Source: Streptomyces lunaelactis | GTDB lineage: Bacteria; Actinomycetota; Actinomycetes; Streptomycetales; Streptomycetaceae | NCBI RefSeq assembly: GCF_003054555.1 | Contig: NZ_CP026304.1 | Span: 6,200,001 to 6,264,000 of the forward strand | Reading direction: 5' to 3' | DNA: 64,000 bases | Part shown: one piece after another, positions 8,005 to 17,169 of the stretch | Numbering within the stretch: position 1 is the stretch's first letter | How the letters are laid out: each line of letters begins with the position of its first letter | Position numbers and translations under genes: made by a program | The notes under the pieces: generated by a model | Seen by the model: only the letters and a program-made list of their open reading frames with translations | What the model was told of the DNA's origin: nothing | Database searches by the model: none

Positions 8005-9522
8005 ATGGGCAACCGCTTCCAGGTGCAGGACCGCTACGCGGACGGCGCACAGTACATCGGCGGACGACTGCGGCCCGGCACCTCAGGACGTACGCAGGAC
8101 ATCGTGAACCCGGCGACCGGTGAGACGGTCCACAGCTATGAACTTGCGGGGACCGCCGACGTCGACGCGGCCGTCGACGCGGCCCGCGAGGCCTTCCCCG
8201 GCTGGGCGGGCGCCACCCCGGGCGAGCGCTCGGACGCGCTGCACAGCTTCGCGTCCGTGCTCGCGGGACAGGCGGCCGACTTCGCGCACGCCGAGTCCCT
8301 GCAGTGCGGCAAGCCGATCAAGCTCACCACCGAGTTCGATGTGCCGGGCACGGTCGACAACACCGCCTTCTTCGCCGGTGCCGCCCGTCATCTCCAGGGG
8401 CAGTCGGCCGGTGAGTACAGCGGCGACCACACCTCGTACGTACGCCGTGAGGCGATCGGCGTCGTCGGCTCCATCGCGCCCTGGAACTATCCGCTCCAGA
8501 TGGCCGCCTGGAAGGTCCTGCCGGCCATCGCCGCAGGCAACACCATCGTGCTGAAGCCCGCCGAGATCACCCCGCTGACCTCGCTGATGTTCGCCGAGGC
8601 GGCCAAGGAGGCCGGGCTCCCCGACGGCGTCATCAATATCGTCAACGGCGCCGGCCGGGACGCGGGCGAGCGGCTGGTCGGGCACCCCGATGTCGCGATG
8701 ACCTCCTTCACCGGCTCGACCCCCGTCGGCAAGCGCGTCGCCGAGATCGCCACCGCCACCGTCAAGCGCCTCCACCTCGAACTGGGCGGCAAGGCACCCT
8801 TCGTGGTCTTCGACGACGCCGATCTGGAGGCCGCGGTCAACGGAGCGGTCGCCGGCTCGCTCATCAACTCCGGCCAGGACTGCACGGCCGCCACCCGCGC
8901 CTACGTCCAGCGGCCCCTGTACGACGCCTTCGTCAGCGGCGTCGCCGATCTGATGGCGACCGTCCGCCTCGGCGACCCCTTCGACCCGTCGACCGACCTC
9001 GGCCCGCTCATCTCGCACCTCCAGCGGGACCGCGTCGCCGGCTTCGTCGACCGTGCGCGCTCGTACGCCACCGTCGTCACCGGCGGCGAAGCGCCCCAGG
9101 GAGAGCTGGTGAAGGGCGCGTACTACCGCCCCACCCTCGTCGCGGGCGCCGCCCAGGACAGCGAGATCGTCCAGTCCGAGATCTTCGGCCCGGTCCTTGT
9201 CGTCCTCCCCTTCGACTCCGACGACGAAGGCATCGCACTCGCCAACGACACCCCCTACGGACTCGCCGCCTCCGCCTGGAGCCGTGACGTGTTCCGCGCG
9301 AACCGTGCGACGCGCGAGATCAAGGCCGGCTGCGTCTGGATCAACGACCACATCCCGATCATCAGCGAGATGCCCCACGGCGGCTACAAGGCCTCCGGCT
9401 TCGGAAAGGACATGTCGGTGTATTCCTTCGAGGAGTACACGCAGGTCAAGCACGTGATGTACGACAACACGGCGACAGTCCGCAAGGACTGGCACCGCAC
9501 CATCTTCGGGGACCGTCCGTAA
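8005..9522 (+). CDS. gamma-aminobutyraldehyde dehydrogenase
   Basis: This complete 505-residue aldehyde dehydrogenase has the NAD-binding PWNYPLQMAAWK and FTGSTPVGK, catalytic glutamate in ELGGKAP and nucleophilic cysteine in GQDCTAATR. Family knowledge and context point to oxidation of 4-aminobutanal or gamma-glutamyl-4-aminobutanal, the step after the oxidase encoded at 13789-15201. It leads a run of six plus-strand genes with a binding protein, ATPase, two permeases and an oxidase. GGAGAG precedes the ATG. It is a paralogue of the truncated gene at the left edge. Confidence 0.92.
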   Translation: MGNRFQVQDRYADGAQYIGGRLRPGTSGRTQDIVNPATGETVHSYELAGTADVDAAVDAAREAFPGWAGATPGERSDALHSFASVLAGQAADFAHAESLQCGKPIKLTTEFDVPGTVDNTAFFAGAARHLQGQSAGEYSGDHTSYVRREAIGVVGSIAPWNYPLQMAAWKVLPAIAAGNTIVLKPAEITPLTSLMFAEAAKEAGLPDGVINIVNGAGRDAGERLVGHPDVAMTSFTGSTPVGKRVAEIATATVKRLHLELGGKAPFVVFDDADLEAAVNGAVAGSLINSGQDCTAATRAYVQRPLYDAFVSGVADLMATVRLGDPFDPSTDLGPLISHLQRDRVAGFVDRARSYATVVTGGEAPQGELVKGAYYRPTLVAGAAQDSEIVQSEIFGPVLVVLPFDSDDEGIALANDTPYGLAASAWSRDVFRANRATREIKAGCVWINDHIPIISEMPHGGYKASGFGKDMSVYSFEEYTQVKHVMYDNTATVRKDWHRTIFGDRP

Positions 9523-9591
9523 TCGATATGCGGCCACCGCAGCGTGGCACAGCCGCCGGACCAGCGGCACCATTCCGAAAGGGCACAGCGC

Positions 9592-10839
9592 ATGGATCAG
9601 TACGAGCCCGACGCCCTGTCCGCGGCCCAAGTGGCGGCGATGCGACGGAGTATGACGAGCGGCAGGGGAGCTCTCACCCGCCGTTCGATGCTGCGCGCCT
9701 CCGGCGTGGGCGCGCTCGCCATCGGCGGCGCCGCCACCCTGAGCGCCTGCGGCATCCCGCCCGCCAAGCGCGAGGAGACGGGAGCGGTCTCCAACGACCA
9801 CTCGGCCAAGGAGAAGCAGATCAACTTCTCCAACTGGACCGAGTACATGGACACCAGTGAGGACGGCAAGAGCCGGCCCACGCTGGAGGCCTTCGCCAGG
9901 CGTACCGGTATCAAGGTCAAATACACCGAGGACATCAACGACAACGTCGAGTTCTTCGGCAAGATCCAGCCGCAGCTCGCCGCGGGCCAGCCCACCGGCC
10001 GCGACCTGATCTGCGTCACCGACTGGCTGGCCGCCCGGATGATCCGGCTCGGCTGGGCGCAGAAGCTCGACGCCTCGCTGCTCCCGCACGCCTTCGCCAA
10101 CCTCTCCGCCCAGTTCCGTACCCCCGACTGGGACCCGGGCAGGGCCTACTCCTACCCCTGGACCGGCATCTCGACCGTCATCGCCTACAACTCCAAGGCG
10201 ACCGGCGGCAAGAAGGTCGACTCCGTCACCCAGCTGCTCGACGACCCCACGCTCAAGGGCCGGGTCGGCTTCCTCACCGAGATGCGCGACACCGTCGGGA
10301 TGACGCTGCTCGAACTCGGCAAGGACCCGGCGAAGTTCACCGACGCCGACTACGACGCCGCGCTCGGCCGGCTCCAGAAGGGCGTCGACAAGAAGCAGAT
10401 CCGGCGCTTCACCGGCAACGACTACACCTCGGACCTCGACAAGGGCGATATCGCCGCCTGTCTGGCCTGGGCCGGTGACGTCATCCAGCTGCAGGTCGAC
10501 AACCCGGACATCAAGTACGCGATCCCGGCGGCCGGTTACATCACGTCCAGCGACAATCTGCTGGTCCCGGCCGGAGCCAGGCACCAGACGAACGCCACCC
10601 GGCTGATCGACTACTACTACGAGCTTCCCGTCGCCGCGGAGCTCGCCGCGTACATCAACTACGTGTGCCCGGTCGAGGGCGTCAGCGCCGAACTCACGAA
10701 GATCGACAAGTCGCTCGCCGACAACACGCTGATCATCCCGGACAGGGCCATGGCCGCCAAGTCCCATGCCTTCCGCTCGCTCACCAGCAAGGAAGAGACG
10801 GCGTACGAAGAGAAGTTCGCCAAGCTCATCGGCGCCTGA
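9592..10839 (+). CDS. potD: PotD-like polyamine ABC transporter binding lipoprotein
   Basis: The 415-residue precursor has a twin-arginine motif (TRRSML, residues 29-34) and a lipobox ending LSAC (Cys53), so it is probably exported by Tat as a lipoprotein. The mature region is a PotD-type spermidine/putrescine-binding fold with FSNWTEYMD, YTEDINDNVEFFGK and RFTGNDYTSDL. It delivers substrate to the permease encoded just downstream. The ATG at 9592 gives a normal leader; an in-frame GTG at 9544 would add 16 residues. It is paralogous to the orphan at 1969-3132. Confidence 0.92.
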   Translation: MDQYEPDALSAAQVAAMRRSMTSGRGALTRRSMLRASGVGALAIGGAATLSACGIPPAKREETGAVSNDHSAKEKQINFSNWTEYMDTSEDGKSRPTLEAFARRTGIKVKYTEDINDNVEFFGKIQPQLAAGQPTGRDLICVTDWLAARMIRLGWAQKLDASLLPHAFANLSAQFRTPDWDPGRAYSYPWTGISTVIAYNSKATGGKKVDSVTQLLDDPTLKGRVGFLTEMRDTVGMTLLELGKDPAKFTDADYDAALGRLQKGVDKKQIRRFTGNDYTSDLDKGDIAACLAWAGDVIQLQVDNPDIKYAIPAAGYITSSDNLLVPAGARHQTNATRLIDYYYELPVAAELAAYINYVCPVEGVSAELTKIDKSLADNTLIIPDRAMAAKSHAFRSLTSKEETAYEEKFAKLIGA

Positions 10840-10878
10840 CCTCCCCCTGCTCCCTTCGACACCCTGGGACCGCGACCC

Positions 10879-12030
10879 ATGACTGAAAAGACAGAGGGCG
10901 GCGATGTCCGCCTCTCCGGGATCAGCAAGACCTATGGATCCTTCACCGCCGTACACCCCCTCGACCTGACCGTCCCGCAGGGCTCGTTCTTCGCCCTCCT
11001 CGGGGCGTCCGGCTGCGGCAAGACCACCACCCTGCGGATGATCGCCGGACTGGAGGACCCGACCACCGGGACCGTCTTCCTCGGCGGCAAGGACGTCACC
11101 GACCTGCCGCCGTACAAGCGCCCGGTCAACACCGTCTTCCAGTCGTACGCGCTCTTCCCGCATCTCGACATATACGAGAACGTCGCGTTCGGGCTCCGCC
11201 GCCGCGGCATCAAGTCGGTGAAGAAGCAGGTCGGCGACATGCTCGACCTCGTCGAGCTGGGCGACTTCGCCAAGCGCAAGCCGCACCAGCTCTCCGGCGG
11301 CCAGCAGCAGCGCGTCGCCGTCGCCCGCGCGCTCATCAACCACCCGCAGGTGCTGCTCCTCGACGAGCCGCTCGGCGCCCTCGACCTCAAACTGCGCCGC
11401 CAGATGCAGCTGGAGCTCAAGCGGATCCAGACCGAGGTCGGCATCACCTTCGTCCATGTCACCCACGACCAGGAGGAGGCCATGACCATGGCCGACACCG
11501 TCGCGGTGATGAACGGCGGACGGGTCGAGCAGCTGGGCGCGCCCGCCGATCTCTACGAGAACCCGCAGACCACCTTTGTCGCCAACTTCCTGGGCACCTC
11601 CAACCTCATCGAGGCCGAGGTCGCGTCGAACAGCGGCGGCGAGGTCGTCGTGACGGCCGCCGACGCCAAGCTGCGGCTGCCCGCGGAGCGCTGTGCGACG
11701 CAGCCGCGCACCGGCGGAAAGCTGCTGGTCGGCGTGCGCCCCGAGAAGATCTCGCTGGCGCACGCGGACGACGCGGGCACCATCGCCGAGGGCCGCAACC
11801 GGTTCACCGGCAAGATCGCCGACTCCAGCTTCATCGGTGTCTCCACGCAGTTCGTCATCGACAGCCCGGTCTGTCCGGAGCTCGAGGTGTACGTGCAGAA
11901 CATCGAGCGCGATGCCCGCCTCGTCCCCGGAGCCGAGGTCGTCCTGCACTGGAACCCGGAGCACACCTTCGGTCTCGACGCCGCTCAGGACATCGACGCC
12001 GGTGTGGAGACGGTGGAGGTGACTCCATGA
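10879..12030 (+). CDS. potA: polyamine ABC transporter ATP-binding protein
   Basis: The 383-residue ATPase has Walker A GASGCGKTT (42-50), Q-loop Gln88, signature LSGGQQQ (138-144), Walker B VLLLDEP (158-164) and an H-loop in VHVTHDQEEAM. The C-terminal third is a TOBE-type regulatory domain as in PotA. It powers import through the two permeases that follow. Its stop overlaps the next start by four bases (ATGA), indicating coupled translation. Confidence 0.94.
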   Translation: MTEKTEGGDVRLSGISKTYGSFTAVHPLDLTVPQGSFFALLGASGCGKTTTLRMIAGLEDPTTGTVFLGGKDVTDLPPYKRPVNTVFQSYALFPHLDIYENVAFGLRRRGIKSVKKQVGDMLDLVELGDFAKRKPHQLSGGQQQRVAVARALINHPQVLLLDEPLGALDLKLRRQMQLELKRIQTEVGITFVHVTHDQEEAMTMADTVAVMNGGRVEQLGAPADLYENPQTTFVANFLGTSNLIEAEVASNSGGEVVVTAADAKLRLPAERCATQPRTGGKLLVGVRPEKISLAHADDAGTIAEGRNRFTGKIADSSFIGVSTQFVIDSPVCPELEVYVQNIERDARLVPGAEVVLHWNPEHTFGLDAAQDIDAGVETVEVTP

Positions 12031-12962
12031 CGGTCACCGAGGCGCCGCCCGCCTCGCCGGCCCCCGCGCCGGCCGAGCCGGTCGTCCACAAGCAGTCCGT
12101 CCGCAGGAAGCTGGTCCCGTACTGGCTGCTGCTGCCCGGCATCCTGTGGCTGGTCGTCTTCTTCGCGCTGCCGATGGTCTACCAGGCGTCGACCTCCGTG
12201 CAGACGGGCTCCCTGGAAGAGGGCTTCAAGGTCACCTGGCACTTCCAGACGTACTGGGACGCGCTGACGGAGTACTACCCGCAGTACCTGCGCTCGGTGC
12301 TGTACGCCGGCACGGCCACGATCCTGTGTCTGCTGCTCGGCTATCCGCTCGCGTATCTGATCGCGTTCAAGGCGGGCCGCTGGCGCAATCTGCTGCTGGT
12401 CCTGGTCATCGCGCCGTTCTTCACCAGCTTCCTGATCCGTACGCTCGCCTGGAAGACGATCCTCGCGGACGGCGGCCCGGTGGTGGACGTGCTGGGAAGC
12501 GTCGGGTTCCTGGACGTCACCAGCTGGCTCGGGATGACCGAGGGGAACCGGCTGCTCGCCACCCCGCTCGCGGTGGTCTGCGGTCTCACGTACAACTTCC
12601 TGCCGTTCATGATCCTTCCGCTGTACACCTCGCTGGAGCGGATCGACTCCCGGCTCCACGAGGCGGCCGGGGACCTGTACGCGAAGCCGTCCACGGTCTT
12701 CCGCAAGGTGACCTTCCCGCTCTCCATGCCGGGTGTCGTCTCCGGAACGCTGCTGACCTTCATCCCCGCCAGCGGCGACTACGTCAACGCCGAACTGCTC
12801 GGCTCCACGGACACCAAGATGGTCGGCAACGTCATCCAGTCGCAGTTCCTGAGGGTGCTCGACTACCCGACCGCGGCCGCGCTGTCCTTCATTCTCATGG
12901 CGGTCGTGCTGATCATGGTGACCGTCTACATCCGCCGGGCCGGGACGGAGGACCTCGTCTGA
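12027..12962 (+). CDS. potB: polyamine ABC transporter permease (PotB-like)
   Basis: The 311-residue inner-membrane permease has about six membrane segments and the cytoplasmic EAA loop AAGDLYAKPSTVFRKVTFP that docks on the ATPase. The Pro/Ala-rich N-terminal 25 residues are cytoplasmic. It overlaps the ATPase gene by four bases, and its stop shares one base with the start of the second permease, so the transporter genes are tightly coupled. Confidence 0.92.
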   Translation: MTVTEAPPASPAPAPAEPVVHKQSVRRKLVPYWLLLPGILWLVVFFALPMVYQASTSVQTGSLEEGFKVTWHFQTYWDALTEYYPQYLRSVLYAGTATILCLLLGYPLAYLIAFKAGRWRNLLLVLVIAPFFTSFLIRTLAWKTILADGGPVVDVLGSVGFLDVTSWLGMTEGNRLLATPLAVVCGLTYNFLPFMILPLYTSLERIDSRLHEAAGDLYAKPSTVFRKVTFPLSMPGVVSGTLLTFIPASGDYVNAELLGSTDTKMVGNVIQSQFLRVLDYPTAAALSFILMAVVLIMVTVYIRRAGTEDLV

Positions 12963-13759
12963 TGCGCTGGATACGCCGCAATCTTGTGGTCATCGCGGGA
13001 CTGCTCACCCTCGGGTATCTGATCCTGCCGAACATCGTCGTGATGGTGTTCTCGTTCAACAAGCCTGCCGGGCGCTTCAACTACTCCTGGCAGGAGTTCT
13101 CCACGGACGCCTGGAAGGACCCGTGCGGAGTCGCCGACATGTGCGGCTCGCTCTCGCTGTCCCTCCAGATCGCCCTATGGGCGACGATCGGCGCCACCGT
13201 ACTCGGCTCGATGATCGCCTTCGCGCTGGTCCGCTACCGCTTCCGGGCGCGTGGCGCGATCAACTCGCTGATCTTCCTGCCGATGGCGATGCCCGAGGTG
13301 GTCATGGCCGCCTCGCTGCTGACGCTCTTCCTCAACCTGGGCGCTCAGCTGGGCTTCTGGACCATCCTCATCGCGCACACCATGTTCTGCCTCAGCTTCG
13401 TCGTGGTGGCGGTCAAGGCGCGCGTGCTGTCGATGGACCCCCGGCTCGAAGAGGCCGCGCGCGACCTGTACGCCGGTCCCGTCCAGACGTTCGTACGGGT
13501 CACGCTGCCGATCGCCGCTCCCGGCATCGCCGCCGGTGCGCTGCTCGCCTTCGCGCTCTCGTTCGACGACTTCATCATCACCAACTTCAACTCGGGCAAC
13601 ACCGTCACCTTCCCCATGTTCGTGTGGGGCTCGGCCCAGCGCGGTACGCCCGTCCAGATCAACGTCATCGGAACGGCCATGTTCGTCATCGCCGTACTGA
13701 TCGTCGTGGCCGCCCAGCTCATCAGCAACCGGCGGAAGAACAGCGCACAGACCAGCTAG
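12962..13759 (+). CDS. potC: polyamine ABC transporter permease (PotC-like)
   Basis: The 265-residue permease has a signal-anchor-like first helix, about six membrane segments and the EAA loop AARDLYAGPVQTFVRVTLP. The frame is open far upstream, but the ATG at 12962, overlapping the preceding TGA by one base, begins at the expected PotC N-terminus (MRWIRRNLVVIAG). It pairs with the preceding permease. The next gene follows after about 30 bases. Confidence 0.92.
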   Translation: MRWIRRNLVVIAGLLTLGYLILPNIVVMVFSFNKPAGRFNYSWQEFSTDAWKDPCGVADMCGSLSLSLQIALWATIGATVLGSMIAFALVRYRFRARGAINSLIFLPMAMPEVVMAASLLTLFLNLGAQLGFWTILIAHTMFCLSFVVVAVKARVLSMDPRLEEAARDLYAGPVQTFVRVTLPIAAPGIAAGALLAFALSFDDFIITNFNSGNTVTFPMFVWGSAQRGTPVQINVIGTAMFVIAVLIVVAAQLISNRRKNSAQTS

Positions 13760-13788
13760 GCGCTGTAAGCCCCGAAGGAGTGGAAACC

Positions 13789-15201
13789 ATGGCCCCAGCT
13801 GCCATGACCTTTGCCTCATCACTTTCCGACGCCCAGCCCGTCTCCTACTGGCTGGACGATCCCGCGAAGCCCGGAGCGCTGCCGGCCCTCACCGGCGACG
13901 AGCACTGTGATCTGCTCGTCGTCGGCGGCGGCTACAGCGGACTGTGGACCGCGCTGCTCGCCAAGGAGCGCGACCCCGGGCGGGATGTCGTACTGATCGA
14001 AGGGCACGAGGTGGGCTGGGCCGCCTCGGGCCGCAACGGCGGCTTCTGCGCCGCCTCTCTCACCCACGGCCTCGGCAACGGAATCGCCCGCTGGCCCGGT
14101 GAACTCGCGAAACTGGAGGAGCTCGGCGACCGCAATCTCGACGCCATCGAGGCGGCGGTCGCGACGTACGGCATCGACTGCGACTTCGAGCGCACCGGCG
14201 AGATCGACGTCGCCACCGAGCCCCACCAGCTCGAAGAGCTCCACGAGATGCACGAGGAGGCGGCCGGGCTCGGCTTCACCGGCCTCGAACTCCTCGACCA
14301 GGACGCGGTGCGGGCCGAGGTGAAGTCCCCGACCTTCCTCGGCGGGCTCTGGGACCGGCGCGGGGTCGCCATGCTGCATCCGGCGAAGCTCGCCTGGGGT
14401 CTCAAGCAGGCCTGTCTCGACCTCGGCGTGCGGCTCTACGAGAACACCCGCGGCCTGGACCTCGGGTCCTCCGGCGCGGGCATGGCGGTCCGTACCCCGT
14501 ACGGCCGGGTCTTCGCCCGCCGGGTCGCGCTCGGCACGAACATCTTCCCCTCGCTGGTCAAGCGGGTGCGTCCGTACACCGTCCCGGTCTACGACTACGC
14601 CCTGATGACCGAACCGCTCAGCGCCGAGCAGCTCGCCGCCGTCGGCTGGAAGCGACGCCAGGGCCTCGGTGACAGCGCGAACCAGTTCCACTACTTCCGG
14701 ATCACCGCCGACCACCGCATTCTGTGGGGCGGTTACGACGCGATCTATCCGTACGGCGGCAGGCTCAGCGCCGAGATGGACCACCGGCCCGAGACCTATC
14801 TGAAGCTCGCCGAGCACTTCTTCCGCTGCTTCCCGCAGTTGGAGGGGCTGAGGTTCAGTCATGCCTGGGGCGGGGCGATCGATACCTGCTCGCGCTTCTC
14901 GGCCTTCTTCGGCACGGCGCACGGCGGCAAGGTCGCCTACGCGGCCGGCTATACGGGACTCGGCGTCGGCGCCACCCGCTTCGGCGGGGACGTGATGCTC
15001 GACCTGCTCGCCGGCGAGCGGACCGAGCGCACGGAACTGCGGATGGTGCGCACCAAGCCGCTGCCGTTCCCGCCCGAGCCCGTCGCCTGGGCCGGTATCG
15101 GACTCACCAAATGGGCGCTGGCCAGGGCGGATGCGAATGGCGGCCGCCGCAATGTGTGGCTGAAGACGATGGACAGGCTGGGCCTCGGCTTCGACAGCTA
15201 G
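13789..15201 (+). CDS. FAD-dependent oxidoreductase, gamma-glutamylputrescine oxidase-like
   Basis: The 470-residue flavoprotein is of the D-amino-acid-oxidase (DAO) type. The FAD-binding GGGYSG (46-51), the ribose-binding acid Glu71 at the end of VVLIEG, and ASGRNGGF (79-86) are visible. Relatives in polyamine operons oxidise gamma-glutamylputrescine to the aldehyde, and the operon's aldehyde dehydrogenase would take the next step. The start was placed at ATG 13789 because GAAGGAG ends eight bases upstream. No glutamate-polyamine ligase is present in the window, so that step must be encoded elsewhere. Confidence 0.88.
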   Translation: MAPAAMTFASSLSDAQPVSYWLDDPAKPGALPALTGDEHCDLLVVGGGYSGLWTALLAKERDPGRDVVLIEGHEVGWAASGRNGGFCAASLTHGLGNGIARWPGELAKLEELGDRNLDAIEAAVATYGIDCDFERTGEIDVATEPHQLEELHEMHEEAAGLGFTGLELLDQDAVRAEVKSPTFLGGLWDRRGVAMLHPAKLAWGLKQACLDLGVRLYENTRGLDLGSSGAGMAVRTPYGRVFARRVALGTNIFPSLVKRVRPYTVPVYDYALMTEPLSAEQLAAVGWKRRQGLGDSANQFHYFRITADHRILWGGYDAIYPYGGRLSAEMDHRPETYLKLAEHFFRCFPQLEGLRFSHAWGGAIDTCSRFSAFFGTAHGGKVAYAAGYTGLGVGATRFGGDVMLDLLAGERTERTELRMVRTKPLPFPPEPVAWAGIGLTKWALARADANGGRRNVWLKTMDRLGLGFDS

Positions 15202-15226
15202 GGGACAGCTAGGGGACAGCTAGGGG
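15194..15226 (+). repeat. three direct copies of an 11-base unit over a stop codon
   Basis: ACAGCTAGGGG occurs three times in tandem, the first copy containing the stop codon of the flavin oxidase gene. Each copy carries an in-frame or shifted TAG, so expansion would not lengthen the protein. It looks like a slippage product. Confidence 0.85.
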
Positions 15227-15282
15227 GTGTCCTACGGATCGGGCCGGACAGGACCTGAGGGGTCCGTGCGCTGCCAGAGGTC

Positions 15283-15311
15283 TTGACAACCACATTGGTC
15301 TGGACCATGTT
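15283..15311 (+). promoter_or_regulatory. chitinase promoter (TTGACA -35)
   Basis: A consensus TTGACA -35 box lies at 15283-15288. With a 17-base spacer the -10 would be CATGTT (15306-15311), a weak match. Transcription would start near 15318, leaving a leader of about 50 bases before the GTG. The DasR-like palindrome fills the spacer and overlaps the -10. Confidence 0.6.
15294..15309. promoter_or_regulatory. DasR-responsive element-like operator (dre)
   Basis: The core TGGTCTGGACCA (15296-15307) differs at one base from TGGTCTAGACCA, the centre of the known dre consensus for the GntR-family regulator DasR and of the repeats long described in Streptomyces chitinase promoters. It sits inside the promoter of the chitinase gene. 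Family knowledge predicts repression relieved by glucosamine 6-phosphate. Confidence 0.75.
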
Positions 15312-15369
15312 GTGCAGCGCGGCCACCCGCTGCGCTCCCCCCTCAATCCCCCCGTGCCCGGAGGCAGTT

Positions 15370-17169
15370 GTGGACCGCATCAGACTTCTGGCCGCCCTTT
15401 CGGCGGCCGCCCTCGCCGTCAGCGGACTCGTCGCCACGGCGTCGTCCGCGGGAGCGGCCGACGCCGAACTCGCGCGCAACGGCGGCTTCGAGACCGGCCT
15501 CAGCAGCTGGAGCTGTACGGCAAGCAGCGGCACCGTCGTCAATTCACCGGTCCACAGCGGCAGTTCCGCACTCAAGGCCACCCCCGCGGGCAACGACAAC
15601 GCCAAGTGCAGCCAGCAGATCACCGTTAAGCCGAACTCCGACTACACGCTGAGCGGCTGGGTCCAGGGCAGTTACGTCTACCTCGGTGCATCCGGCACCG
15701 GCACCACCGATGTCTCCACCTGGACGGCATCCGCGCCGAGCTGGCAGAAGCTCTCGATGACCTTCCGTACGGGTGCCTCGACCACTTCGGTGACGATCTA
15801 CACCCACGGCTGGTACGGCACCCCGGCCTACTACGCCGACGACCTCTCCCTGCTCGGTCCCGGCGGCGACCCGGTCCAGACACCGGCCGCCCCCACGGGC
15901 CTCGCCGCCGGCGCCCCCGGCTCCACCTCCGTACCGCTGAGCTGGTCCGCCTCCTCCGGCGCCACCTCCTACAATGTCTACCGGAACGGCAGCAAGGTCC
16001 TGACCGTCAGCGGGACTTCGGCCACCGTCACCGGTCTCGCCCCCTCCACCGCGTACAGCTTCCAGGTCACCGCCGCCAACGAGGCCGGCGAGTCCCTGAA
16101 GTCGGCGGCCGTCACCGCGACCACCACGGCGGGCGGCGGCGGCAGCGGCGGTGAGCTCCCCGCCCACGCCCTCGTCGGATATCTGCACGCCAGCTTCGCC
16201 AATGGCTCCGGCTATACGCGCATGGCCGATGTACCCGACTCCTGGGACGTCATCAACCTGGCCTTCGGCGAACCCACTTCGGTCACCTCCGGCGACATCC
16301 GCTTCAGCCTCTGCCCGGCGGCCGAATGTCCCAACGTCGAATCGCTCGCCGACTTCAAGGCCGCCATCAAGGCCAAGCAGGCGGCCGGCAAGAAGGTCCT
16401 GATCTCCATCGGCGGCGCCAACGGCCAGGTCCAGCTGGGCACCACGGCCGCCCGTGACACCTTCGTCTCCTCGGTCTCGAAGATCATCGACGACTACGGA
16501 CTCGACGGCCTGGACATCGACTTCGAGGGCCACTCGCTCTCCCTCAACACCGGTGACACGGACTTCCGCAGCCCGACCTCGCCGGTGATCGTCAATCTGA
16601 TCTCGGCGATCAAGACCCTCAAGGCCAAGTACGGCTCGGACTTCGTGCTCACCATGGCGCCGGAGACGTTCTTCGTGCAGCTCGGCTACCAGTACTACGG
16701 CTCGGGCCCCTGGGGCGGCCAGGACCCGCGGGCGGGCGCCTACATCCCGGTCATCCACGCCCTGCGCGACGACCTCACCCTGCTGCACGTCCAGGACTAC
16801 AACTCGGGCTCGATCATGGGCCTGGACAACCAGTACCACTCGATGGGCGGCGCGGACTTCCACATCGCCATGACCGACATGCTGCTGACGGGCTTCCCGG
16901 TCGCGGGCGACACCACCAAGGTCTTCCCGGCCCTGCGCCCGGACCAGGTGGCCATCGGCCTCCCCGCCTCCACCCAGGCGGGCAACGGCCACACCTCGCC
17001 CGCCGAGGTGAACAAGGCACTGGACTGCCTGACCAAGAAGACCAACTGCGGTTCGTACCAGACCCATGGCACCTGGCCGGCGCTGCGCGGCCTGATGACC
17101 TGGTCGATCAACTGGGACCGCTTCAACCAGTGGGAGTTCTCGAAGAACTTCGACGCCTACGGCTGGTGA
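15370..17169 (+). CDS. secreted GH18 chitinase with CBM-like and FnIII domains
   Basis: The 599-residue precursor starts at GTG 15370 (GGAGG five bases upstream) with a Sec signal peptide cleaved near residue 30 (SSAGA-AD). In order come a carbohydrate-binding beta-sandwich (about 32-165), a fibronectin type III domain (about 175-255), a GGGGSGGE linker and a GH18 barrel (about 268-599). The barrel has DGLDIDFE with catalytic Glu386. It hydrolyses chitin outside the cell. Regulation is likely by DasR. Its last 47 bases overlap the 3' end of the convergent PAP2 gene. Confidence 0.94.
   Translation: MDRIRLLAALSAAALAVSGLVATASSAGAADAELARNGGFETGLSSWSCTASSGTVVNSPVHSGSSALKATPAGNDNAKCSQQITVKPNSDYTLSGWVQGSYVYLGASGTGTTDVSTWTASAPSWQKLSMTFRTGASTTSVTIYTHGWYGTPAYYADDLSLLGPGGDPVQTPAAPTGLAAGAPGSTSVPLSWSASSGATSYNVYRNGSKVLTVSGTSATVTGLAPSTAYSFQVTAANEAGESLKSAAVTATTTAGGGGSGGELPAHALVGYLHASFANGSGYTRMADVPDSWDVINLAFGEPTSVTSGDIRFSLCPAAECPNVESLADFKAAIKAKQAAGKKVLISIGGANGQVQLGTTAARDTFVSSVSKIIDDYGLDGLDIDFEGHSLSLNTGDTDFRSPTSPVIVNLISAIKTLKAKYGSDFVLTMAPETFFVQLGYQYYGSGPWGGQDPRAGAYIPVIHALRDDLTLLHVQDYNSGSIMGLDNQYHSMGGADFHIAMTDMLLTGFPVAGDTTKVFPALRPDQVAIGLPASTQAGNGHTSPAEVNKALDCLTKKTNCGSYQTHGTWPALRGLMTWSINWDRFNQWEFSKNFDAYGW

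Noticed and set aside
8083..11964. A 1293-codon open frame on the minus strand opposite the polyamine operon
   Set aside because: It is antisense to four well-supported genes, has composition typical of GC-rich mirror frames and no recognisable domain.
15283..15369. Extending the chitinase to the TTG at 15283
   Set aside because: That codon is the TTGACA of the promoter; the GTG at 15370 has a good ribosome-binding site and a normal signal peptide.
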